Shown here: positions 25,215-31,257 of the stretch, piece after piece
How positions within the stretch are numbered: the stretch's first letter is position 1
How the letters are laid out: the number at the start of each line of letters is the position of its first letter
IMG/VR virus record: IMGVR_UViG_3300044716_000219
Coordinates: 1-61,093 of that record
DNA length: 61,093 nucleotides
DNA from: a virus
Reading direction: 5' to 3' (one strand)
Translations under genes and position numbers: made by a program
The notes under the pieces: generated by a model
Databases searched by the model: none
Told to the model about the DNA's origin: nothing
Seen by the model: only the letters and a program-made list of their open reading frames with translations

Positions 25215-25760
25215 ATGATGAGACCAACGCTTTATCAAGCATCTAGGATGCTAACAACTGCAGGTGTATCAGCGCACATTCAGTTCGACCCAACCAAGAT
25301 CACCAACCGACTCAAGAAGTCTATTCAACGGCAGGTGGCGAATGGGGTTCTCACTGGAGGCTATTCATCACACGCCACACGCATCGCCAAGTATCTGTGC
25401 AAGCAGTTTAGTGTCAAATACACAGACAACAGTTGGTATGGTATTCGTGTACCGGCTATGCCAGTAGATCATCGCGAGAAGTTTGTTGAGTTAGTTCAGG
25501 CAGACCTTGCGGCTTACCTATTAGACAACGATACATATAACCCACAATGGGATAAAGACATGGCTAACAAAGCAATCAGTTCAATTAGAGCGGGCTCTGA
25601 TACTGATGTACGAACGCACAGTAAAGAATACAGAGAGAAGCTAGCAATGCTTATTGCAAAGACTCGCACACCTGAAGAGATTAAGAAAGCGGCAGACATT
25701 GCCGCAATGCTTGACGCAGGACTTCCAATCACCATCAACCAATACAACGCAGAGGAGTAA
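25215..25760 (+). CDS. Hypothetical protein of the MoxR-VWA cluster
   Basis: 181 aa. AAGGAGG precedes the ATG at 25215. Mostly helical, with a basic region at residues 27-40 (KITNRLKKSIQRQV) and a central ARIAKYLCKQFSVKYTDNSWYGI segment; the C-terminus is a charged coiled coil. It lies between the DUF3150-like and VWA genes, 2 nt before the latter. No family is recognised. Conserved placement would make it the fourth component of the module. Confidence 0.75.
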   Translation: MMRPTLYQASRMLTTAGVSAHIQFDPTKITNRLKKSIQRQVANGVLTGGYSSHATRIAKYLCKQFSVKYTDNSWYGIRVPAMPVDHREKFVELVQADLAAYLLDNDTYNPQWDKDMANKAISSIRAGSDTDVRTHSKEYREKLAMLIAKTRTPEEIKKAADIAAMLDAGLPITINQYNAEE

Positions 25761-25762
25761 TC

Positions 25763-26869
25763 ATGGCAGTAACTACACTAGACAAAGCTAAAGTGTCCAT
25801 CGTGACACAGCATCCATTCTTCGCATCCATCCTTATGAAGCGACAGCTTATCGAGGATGAGACTATACCAACAGCCGCAGTAGATCAGCGCAACCAGATA
25901 TACATCAACCCAGTCTGGTTCAACACATTGTCTGTTGACGAGATCGTGTTCGTGCTAGCCCACGAGATCGGTCATGTCATCGGTCAGCATGCAACGCGCC
26001 GTGGCACTCGCAACGCTAAGAAGTGGAACATTGCAGGCGATGCTTGGATCAACGACATGCTCAAGGCATCAGGCATTGGTCAGCCAATTAATGGCTGTGT
26101 CGACATGCCCGGCTCCAAGGATGAGACAGTCGATGAGATTTACAACAAGCTCCCCGATGGTGACGGTGAAGGCCCCGGCGGTACAGGCGATGACATCATC
26201 GAGCGCGGCTCACCATTGACACCAGAAGAAGCTACACGCATTGATGCCGAAACTCGTGTTGAGATTGCACAGGCGGCTCAAGCGGCTAAGGCTCAGGGCA
26301 AGATGCCAGCGGCATTGGCTAAGATCATTGCAGACTTGATCGACCCCGGCACACCATGGCATGAGATTCTCGAGCGGTACATGACTTCGTACACTCGTGG
26401 TGACTACACATGGTCACGCCCTAACCGTCGCTTCGCTGACATTGCTTACTTACCAAGCACAGGCAAGGTTGCCGAGATGGGCGAGATCGTCGTGCAGGTC
26501 GATGTGTCTGGCTCTATCAGTCAGCGTGAGTTGGCTCATTACAACGGTCATCTGTCTCGCATCATCGAGCAGTGCAACCCCGAGCGTGTGCATGTCTTGT
26601 ATGTTGACACTGCAGTATGCAAGCATCAGGTGTTCGAGCAGGGCGAGGAAGTAACACTAGAGTTCTACTCTGGCGGCGGTACTGACATGGAGGCAGGCTT
26701 CGACTTCATCGCCAAGGAGGGTATTGACCCCGAGGTATTCGTCTGCTTGACCGATGGTTATACCGACTTCAATGTCGCCAACGCGCCAAGTTATCCAGTT
26801 TTATGGTGTATCTCTAGTGACATTGTGGCTCCTTACGGCGAGAATATCCACTTTTCACTGGAGGAATAA
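25763..26869 (+). CDS. VWA-domain metallopeptidase-like protein (DUF2201 type)
   Basis: 368 aa. The N-terminal zincin-like domain has HEIGH at residues 67-71 and a further His76. A following WNIAGDAWIND (88-98) supplies the third ligand (Asp93), as in the DUF2201 family. A Gly/Asp-rich linker covers 130-150. The C-terminal VWA domain has an intact MIDAS: DVSGS at 247-251, GGGTD at 304-308 and LTDG at 329-332. Both the metal-binding and the MIDAS motifs are complete, so activity is plausible. It should pair with the MoxR ATPase. Chaperone-with-protease, or a pseudo-enzyme that binds a client, are the two readings. Confidence 0.92.
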   Translation: MAVTTLDKAKVSIVTQHPFFASILMKRQLIEDETIPTAAVDQRNQIYINPVWFNTLSVDEIVFVLAHEIGHVIGQHATRRGTRNAKKWNIAGDAWINDMLKASGIGQPINGCVDMPGSKDETVDEIYNKLPDGDGEGPGGTGDDIIERGSPLTPEEATRIDAETRVEIAQAAQAAKAQGKMPAALAKIIADLIDPGTPWHEILERYMTSYTRGDYTWSRPNRRFADIAYLPSTGKVAEMGEIVVQVDVSGSISQRELAHYNGHLSRIIEQCNPERVHVLYVDTAVCKHQVFEQGEEVTLEFYSGGGTDMEAGFDFIAKEGIDPEVFVCLTDGYTDFNVANAPSYPVLWCISSDIVAPYGENIHFSLEE

Positions 26870-27019
26870 ATGGCTGACAACATCGACGACGCAATCACCG
26901 AACTGACCGAACAGTACGATGAGGTATTACAGGCATGCTACGACGCACTAGCGGAGGGCGTGTCACAAGAGCAACGCAATGCTATCAGGGAATCGATAGC
27001 AAAGCATTTAGGCAAGTAA
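26870..27019 (+). CDS. Small acidic helical protein
   Basis: 49 aa, starting MADNIDDAITELTEQYDEVLQ, highly acidic at the N-terminus and helical throughout. GAGGAAT lies upstream of the ATG, which directly follows the VWA gene stop. A terminator lies 5 nt after its stop, so it is the last gene of the MoxR-VWA transcription unit. Function unknown. Confidence 0.7.
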   Translation: MADNIDDAITELTEQYDEVLQACYDALAEGVSQEQRNAIRESIAKHLGK

Positions 27020-27023
27020 CCAC

Positions 27024-27045
27024 GGGGCTTCGGCCCCATTCTTTT
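27024..27045 (+). terminator. Rho-independent terminator ending the MoxR-VWA unit
   Basis: GGGGC (27024-27028), TTCG loop, GCCCC (27033-27037), then ATTCTTTT. A short stem with a stable UUCG loop and a T-rich tail. It separates the MoxR-VWA genes from the next block. Confidence 0.75.
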
Positions 27046-27065
27046 CAACCACAAAGGAAGTTATC

Positions 27066-27734
27066 ATGGCGACAGTAAACATTACAAAAGAGTTCAAAGA
27101 ACGAGTAGAGCAACGTATTCGCGGCATGCACCGCAAGGAGTTAGAGGCTGAGTTACCTAACCTTAACAAAGCCCATTCAATCGACGCCCATTACTTGTAT
27201 CACTATGGCTGTTGGGGTAAGGATTACATGCACTTAGTGCATGAGATTCCCGGAGAATGGTTAGCCAAGGTAAGCGACTCCCATGTCGAAATACACGGTA
27301 AGAATGACGACGGCAAAGATGTGTCTTGCAGTGTTCGTTTCGTTGGCATGAGCGCGTTTCAACGCCCCAAGGATAGCTACTATGGACACACTCGCTCTGT
27401 TGTGCAGTATGAACAGTTGTTAGCTATGCCCGACGTCGTAGCCGGTAGAGCCGAGGCACTTGCGGCATGGGAAGAGAACAAGCAAGTAGTATTTCTAAAG
27501 GCTAAGTGGGACAAGGTTGAGAAAGATATTCTCGAATTCCTTGGTAAGTGCAAGACACTTAATGAAGCAGTTAGATTGTTTCCCGGTGTTCGTATGTATG
27601 TACAACGCGATGACCTCGAGCGCTTAGATCGTAAGGTCGAACGCTTTAGTGAGCGTAAGAAGATTGTGGAAGAGATGGCAACCGATGAACTAACAGCAGC
27701 CGCCATCGCTGCGAGACTTGCAGGAGCAGTATGA
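27066..27734 (+). CDS. Hypothetical protein, weakly Nmad5-like
   Basis: 222 aa. The N-terminus is basic and helical (ITKEFKERVEQRIRGMHRKELEAEL), the middle beta-rich, and the last third is helical with CKTLNEAVRLFPGVRMYVQRDDLERLDRKVER. The order helical start, PGEWL-type segment, then KTLNEA-LFP resembles phage Nmad5 (nucleotide-modification-associated) proteins, which are of unknown biochemistry. I put that forward as a weak match only. AAGGA precedes the ATG and the stop overlaps the next gene as ATGA. Confidence 0.7.
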   Translation: MATVNITKEFKERVEQRIRGMHRKELEAELPNLNKAHSIDAHYLYHYGCWGKDYMHLVHEIPGEWLAKVSDSHVEIHGKNDDGKDVSCSVRFVGMSAFQRPKDSYYGHTRSVVQYEQLLAMPDVVAGRAEALAAWEENKQVVFLKAKWDKVEKDILEFLGKCKTLNEAVRLFPGVRMYVQRDDLERLDRKVERFSERKKIVEEMATDELTAAAIAARLAGAV

Positions 27735-27919
27735 AATACATGTCTAAAGCACTACCGTCAACTCCAGTCGGCCATCCCAATTACCGATGGACACCACATG
27801 GAGATGTACAAGCCATATGGCGTAAGTTCGGGTGGGTTCCCCCATCTGAAAACATGGCTCCGCCTCCTCCCGAAAAACAAACCGATTTCACCACTCATCA
27901 AAGGAACTATCGTGCCTGA
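27731..27919 (+). CDS. Small Pro-rich hypothetical protein
   Basis: 62 aa, starting MKYMSKALPSTPVGHPNYRW, with a central VQAIWRKFGWVPPSE segment and four consecutive prolines. An ATGA overlap joins it to the gene upstream, and the next start lies 8 nt before its stop. The W-x-x-F-G-W-x-P-P-S-E pattern recurs in small phage proteins of unknown function. Confidence 0.65.
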   Translation: MKYMSKALPSTPVGHPNYRWTPHGDVQAIWRKFGWVPPSENMAPPPPEKQTDFTTHQRNYRA

Positions 27920-28409
27920 CCTACAGACAGAACTCAAGAAATTAGAAACCCTTGCCTTCGACGATGAAGGCTCAATAACCACGGAGAAAACTATGACCTT
28001 ACCTCACGCATTCAAAACATCTAACAACGTCAGCCGCGAGACATTCAACTACATCAAGAACAACCCCGGCCTACGTCGTGTGCAGATAGCACATGCTATG
28101 GCAGATCGTGGATTCAAGAAAAGCTCAGCAATGGCTTTGTCTAGTCAGTTCGTTCGCAATGGTATGGCTCGTGTCGTCGATGGTGGCGTGTTCGTTGCAC
28201 AGTCGGAGTACACACCTATCAAATCATTACCGAAGAAAGCAAAGGGAGTCTCCAAAGTGACAGCCAAGAAAGTACAAAAGGCTATCATGGAGGCTCCTGT
28301 GCAACCGATAGTGAGCCACGACACCTTGGTGAAAGCCATGCTGTCAAGGATGTCTATCATTCAAGCGCGGGAAATGTACGACGAACTCAAGAAAATCTTT
28401 GCATCATGA
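27912..28409 (+). CDS. Winged-helix-like DNA-binding protein
   Basis: 165 aa from a GTG at 27912 with AAGGA upstream; an ATG at 27992 with CGGAG upstream would give 139 aa. A helix-turn-helix with a wing is likely in the segment from KNNPGLRRVQIAHAMADRG to NGMARVVDGGVFV. The second half is a basic linker and helix (LPKKAKGVSKVTAKKVQKA). It may regulate phage or host transcription. Identification is by pattern, not family. Confidence 0.7.
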   Translation: MPDLQTELKKLETLAFDDEGSITTEKTMTLPHAFKTSNNVSRETFNYIKNNPGLRRVQIAHAMADRGFKKSSAMALSSQFVRNGMARVVDGGVFVAQSEYTPIKSLPKKAKGVSKVTAKKVQKAIMEAPVQPIVSHDTLVKAMLSRMSIIQAREMYDELKKIFAS

Positions 28410-28732
28410 GCTTAAGAACACGATTCTTTAAATGGCTGACACACGGGCAGTTGCACGTTAATGAGCCAGTTGAGGCTAAGATGCCCAACCCTTACGCCAT
28501 GACGGTGCAACCGCAGATCGCCTTTGGAAAAGATACAGTGGCTGAAGAGCAATCAAGCATCACACTGAAATTTATCAAAGCAATGAACGGAAGAGTAGTT
28601 GAAGTCAGCACATTTGCTCCAAATAAGCACGGGCACTTTGATCGCACTATAGAAACATATGTTGTTACTGAAGACGAAAAGATCAGTGACACCATTATGC
28701 AAATCCTTGCAATAAAAGCATTGGAGAAGTAA
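28406..28732 (+). CDS. Hypothetical protein
   Basis: 108 aa, starting MSLRTRFFKWLTHGQLHVNEP, with an amphipathic basic N-terminus and a beta-rich body (SITLKFIKAMNGRVVEVSTFAPN). An ATGA overlap with the upstream gene. GGAG at its 3' end serves as ribosome-binding site for the next gene. Function unknown; soluble. Confidence 0.75.
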   Translation: MSLRTRFFKWLTHGQLHVNEPVEAKMPNPYAMTVQPQIAFGKDTVAEEQSSITLKFIKAMNGRVVEVSTFAPNKHGHFDRTIETYVVTEDEKISDTIMQILAIKALEK

Positions 28733-28733
28733 C

Positions 28734-29207
28734 TTGCGTAAACGCAGTAAGTACCGCCCTCGTGCGGTACTGGCAAACCCCTTGGGCTATGTGCTTGAAA
28801 GTATCAAGCCAGTGGCACACCATGAGCAGTACCTTGTGGAACTTAAGATCAAGAACCACTTGGCAATGACAACCCTGACAAGGGGCGAAGCAACACGCAG
28901 TGATATCGATACGCTCATTGCATCAGTCAACATAGTAGAAGCACTATACCGACTTGGGTTTGGTAAAGAGTATGCTGACGTTGTGCGTGAAGGGCTTGAT
29001 GCGTTGCGTGATGTAGGTAAACGAGGCGTGGAGTCTGGTAGATTTATTTTGAAGTCAACTGAGATGAACGCGCTTAACTTGGTGATGGAACTGCACGATG
29101 CGCAGATGGACTTAATCACGATCAAGGACATGGACAAAGCCGTTGAACTTGTGAAGGAAGAGTTTCGTCAACGCAAGATGCGACCTATTGTGGAAAGTAA
29201 AACATGA
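28734..29207 (+). CDS. Conserved phage protein, unknown function
   Basis: 157 aa from a TTG start (GGAGAAG 5 nt upstream). It starts MRKRSKYRPRAVLANPLGYVLESIKP, then KIKNHLAMTTLTRGEATRSDIDTL and a C-terminal ELHDAQMDLITIKDMDKAV. Proteins with this KNH...A..L..G...DIDTL...ELHDAQ pattern are common in phages of Burkholderiales and relatives, which is one hint for the host. Mostly helical; may bind nucleic acid through its basic N-terminus. Confidence 0.85.
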   Translation: MRKRSKYRPRAVLANPLGYVLESIKPVAHHEQYLVELKIKNHLAMTTLTRGEATRSDIDTLIASVNIVEALYRLGFGKEYADVVREGLDALRDVGKRGVESGRFILKSTEMNALNLVMELHDAQMDLITIKDMDKAVELVKEEFRQRKMRPIVESKT

Positions 29208-29296
29208 GCAACAAGGAGATTTTCATATGGATAGCGATATGCCTAGCCACCTTTTGGGCGTTTGTGTACCTGACAATAACAAGCGCGATGCTGTGA
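29204..29296 (+). CDS. 30-aa single-span membrane peptide
   Basis: Starts MSNKEIFIWIAICLATFWAF, then VYLTITSAML: almost entirely one TM helix. ATGA overlap with the gene upstream and a GTGA overlap with the 30-aa frame downstream. It competes with a 52-aa frame starting at 29227 in another frame; the membrane peptide is preferred because the overlaps match the style of this operon. Confidence 0.5.
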   Translation: MSNKEIFIWIAICLATFWAFVYLTITSAML

Positions 29297-29385
29297 CATG
29301 GCCGTTCCCAAACAAACCGCCTGAGCATGAACCACTACACAAACTGCCATTCAACATAGATAACTATGAGGATGCACCCCTATGA
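29293..29385 (+). CDS. Small Pro-rich peptide (start uncertain)
   Basis: 30 aa from a GTG that overlaps the previous stop as GTGA, starting MTWPFPNKPPEHEPLHKLPF. The same frame is open back to an ATG at 29227 (52 aa, with AAGGAG upstream), which would overlap the membrane peptide. The stop overlaps the XRE start as ATGA. No recognised motif. Confidence 0.45.
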   Translation: MTWPFPNKPPEHEPLHKLPFNIDNYEDAPL

Positions 29386-29624
29386 CTAAAGACGAAGCAT
29401 TACGCCTTGCATTGGATGAAAAAGTAACCCTTGGTGAATATTTAAGAGGGCTACGGCTTTGCCAAACTGATATGTCGTTAGAAAAAATGGCCAAAAAAAT
29501 TGGCTGTGCAAAATCTTACTTGTCTGATGTAGAAAACAACAAGGTAATGCCCACGTTGGCAAAGTCAGCAATCATGGCTAAAGCCTACAAAACAAGTTTG
29601 AACCAGATGGGGCAATACTTATGA
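29382..29624 (+). CDS. XRE-family helix-turn-helix regulator
   Basis: 80 aa. An HTH_3 (Cro/CI-type) domain covers about residues 16-72, with the core SLEKMAKKIGCAKSYLSDVENNKVMPT. It has no oligomerisation or cleavage domain, so it is a Cro-like rather than a full CI-like protein. ATGA overlaps at both ends. Its first 15 codons share a 19-nt exact repeat with the next gene. With no integrase present it is more likely a lytic-cycle regulator than a lysogeny repressor. Confidence 0.88.
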   Translation: MTKDEALRLALDEKVTLGEYLRGLRLCQTDMSLEKMAKKIGCAKSYLSDVENNKVMPTLAKSAIMAKAYKTSLNQMGQYL

Positions 29625-29965
29625 CACATACAGAAACATTACGCCTTGCATTGGAGGCGTTGGGATGGACTGATGAATGGCGTCCTCAAGGACTCAAAGA
29701 AGAAGCCATCACCGCCATTAAAGCCGCACTAGAAGCGAAGGATGAGCCTGTGGCGTGGATAAAACGAAGCGCCAAAGGAAACATCTATGACTTGCTAAGT
29801 GAGCCTGACGATGGCTATGAACCCGTCTACACCACCCCACCACAGCGCAAGCCGCTGACGGATGAGGAGATTTATCTTTGCACAAACCACATAGACCGAA
29901 ATGCACGGGGATGGGCAAATGAGTTTGCCCGAGCCATCGAAGCCAAACTTAAGGAGCAAAAATGA
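29621..29965 (+). CDS. Hypothetical protein with phage-common EPVAW domain
   Basis: 114 aa. It starts MTHTETLRLALEALG, then a helical part, then DEPVAWIKRSAKGNIYDLLSEP and YTTPPQRKPLTDEEI. These segments recur in mosaic phage and prophage proteins of unknown role that are built from interchangeable short modules. ATGA overlaps at both ends. The 5' end duplicates part of the XRE gene. Confidence 0.75.
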   Translation: MTHTETLRLALEALGWTDEWRPQGLKEEAITAIKAALEAKDEPVAWIKRSAKGNIYDLLSEPDDGYEPVYTTPPQRKPLTDEEIYLCTNHIDRNARGWANEFARAIEAKLKEQK

Positions 29966-30165
29966 TTCACACCGATGAAGACGATGAGTTCGAACGCATT
30001 GCACGTGAGAACAACATGAAGGGGCAACCCTACCATTTTGATCCTGTGTATGTTTCTCCATCACAGCGCAACCAAGTATTAGAGGAAGCTGCAAAGGCAA
30101 TTGATGAACACCCAACTTGGACTGGGCGTATGTGCGCTCAAGAAATTAGGAATATGAAGACATGA
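29962..30165 (+). CDS. Small hypothetical protein
   Basis: 67 aa, starting MIHTDEDDEFERIARENNMKG, with YVSPSQRNQVLEEAAKAIDEH. The V-Y-x-S-P-S-Q-R stretch echoes the V-Y-T-T-P-P-Q-R stretch of the previous protein, and the second part (LEEAAKAIDEH...CAQEIRNM) is a helical module common in phage micro-proteins. ATGA overlaps at both ends. Confidence 0.7.
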   Translation: MIHTDEDDEFERIARENNMKGQPYHFDPVYVSPSQRNQVLEEAAKAIDEHPTWTGRMCAQEIRNMKT

Positions 30166-30416
30166 GAATCATCGTATACACAAAAGACAACTGCCCCAAC
30201 TGCACATCGGCAAAGCAACTACTAGAGTCGAAAGGCTTGGAGTACATCGATGTAGATATAGAACGAGGTACTCGGTGGGAGAACATGCTGAAGGAATACC
30301 CCGATGCACGTCAGATGCCTCAGATATTCATTAACGATCAGCGCGTAGGTGGCCTTGCAGGACTACAGGCGGCGCTCAAGAAACTGGAGGAAATCAATGG
30401 ACACTACAAGTCTTGA
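30162..30416 (+). CDS. Glutaredoxin
   Basis: 84 aa. Thioredoxin fold with the dithiol active site CPNC at residues 11-14, the TVP-type cis-Pro segment as QMPQIFIN (about 46-53) and the glutathione-binding GGLAGLQ (about 59-65). A small dithiol reductase of the cytoplasm. In phages it usually supplies electrons to ribonucleotide reductase, but no such enzyme is seen in this genome, so it probably serves the host enzyme or redox control of the host. ATGA overlap upstream; the next gene starts inside its 3' end. Confidence 0.93.
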   Translation: MRIIVYTKDNCPNCTSAKQLLESKGLEYIDVDIERGTRWENMLKEYPDARQMPQIFINDQRVGGLAGLQAALKKLEEINGHYKS

Positions 30417-30540
30417 AGAAGAACGAAAGCGTTGCGCTGCAATTGTTCGTCGAGCAATCGTTCGAAACAGAGACAACATCATGCATGTGCAGATACTGAA
30501 GCGTGTGCTTGAGAAGATAACCAACCCGAGAAATAAATGA
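30397..30540 (+). CDS. Small basic helical protein
   Basis: 47 aa from the ATG at 30397 (GGAGG 6 nt upstream, within the glutaredoxin gene). It starts MDTTSLEEERKRCAAIVRRA and is a single basic helix (IVRRAIVRNRDNIMHVQILKRVLEKI). The E-E-E-R-x-R-C-A-x-I-V start is common in phage micro-proteins. The stop overlaps the next ATG. Confidence 0.65.
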   Translation: MDTTSLEEERKRCAAIVRRAIVRNRDNIMHVQILKRVLEKITNPRNK

Positions 30541-30716
30541 ACGGCTTCGCCAGACAACAAATGGACATTGGTAGTAAACAACCAATACACCAACTAAAAC
30601 TTTGCAACAAATGCGAAGAGAAAAGACCGCCCGAAGGCGGCATTCAAATGAACCCAAGCAAGTGGTATTGCGCTTCGTGCTGGGCCAAGCGAGTCACCGT
30701 TAGAAACCTTAAGTAA
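30537..30716 (+). CDS. Small zinc-ribbon protein
   Basis: 59 aa, starting MNGFARQQMDIG. Two C-x2-C pairs, CNKC (residues 23-26) and CASC (45-48), separated by 18 residues make a complete treble-clef or zinc-ribbon site, with a basic C-terminus (WAKRVTVRNLK). ATGA overlap upstream. Likely binds nucleic acid or protein. Confidence 0.75.
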   Translation: MNGFARQQMDIGSKQPIHQLKLCNKCEEKRPPEGGIQMNPSKWYCASCWAKRVTVRNLK

Positions 30717-30730
30717 CCACAAGGAGCATC

Positions 30731-30952
30731 ATGGACAATCCAAACGAAATGCAAGTGGGCGGCAGTCATTACAAAGACATGCCAGTACAGCCATGGGAAG
30801 TCATGGAAGCCGTACTCACACCTGAAGAATTCAGAGGATTCCTCAAGGGCAATGTCATCAAGTACTCGATGCGAGCAGGCCGCAAGGAAGGTAGTGACGA
30901 TGCAGGCAAGGCGTACCACTACAGGATGAAACTCAAAGAGGTGCAGTCATGA
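30731..30952 (+). CDS. DUF3310 protein
   Basis: 73 aa. The domain begins QVGGSHYKDMPVQPWEVM and continues GFLKGNVIKYSMRAGRKEG, matching the DUF3310 pattern (VGGxHYKxMxIQP ... FxxGNxIKYxxR) found in many phages and sometimes fused to nucleotide kinases. The function of the lone domain is not known; a link to nucleotide metabolism is suspected. AAGGAG precedes the ATG and an ATGA overlap follows. Confidence 0.9.
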   Translation: MDNPNEMQVGGSHYKDMPVQPWEVMEAVLTPEEFRGFLKGNVIKYSMRAGRKEGSDDAGKAYHYRMKLKEVQS

Positions 30953-31257
30953 GTCTGCTAGGCGCACTAATCGGCAGTACCACTGGTGGTTTGTTTGCGG
31001 CTTCTCAGGCACAACAGAATGTCGCCATAGGGCAGGCACAACTACACGGCTCATCAGTTCACTACTCCGACAAGCCACGCATGAAGAACAAAACACTTTT
31101 CAGCGGGCGTATTGAAGTACAGCAAGTGAGCAACGGCTACATCGTCAACATCGCAACGCGAGAAGGCTATGAGTTCGACACGCACATCGCGGCAACTGTC
31201 AAAGATGTTAACGACATCATCTCCACAGCAATCGTGGCATTCCAACTGGAGGCTTAA
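30949..31257 (+). CDS. Hypothetical protein upstream of the DNA polymerase
   Basis: 102 aa, starting MSLLGALIGSTTGGLFAASQAQ, a Gly/Ala-rich, possibly membrane-seeking N-terminus, followed by a beta domain with GRIEVQQVSNGYIVNIATREGYEFD and a helix (VKDVNDIISTAIVAF). It overlaps DUF3310 as ATGA and the polymerase start by 1 nt. No recognised family. Confidence 0.75.
   Translation: MSLLGALIGSTTGGLFAASQAQQNVAIGQAQLHGSSVHYSDKPRMKNKTLFSGRIEVQQVSNGYIVNIATREGYEFDTHIAATVKDVNDIISTAIVAFQLEA

Noticed and set aside
29382-29624. XRE protein as a lysogeny repressor
   Set aside because: Only 80 aa, no C-terminal domain, embedded in an early operon, and no integrase or partition genes.
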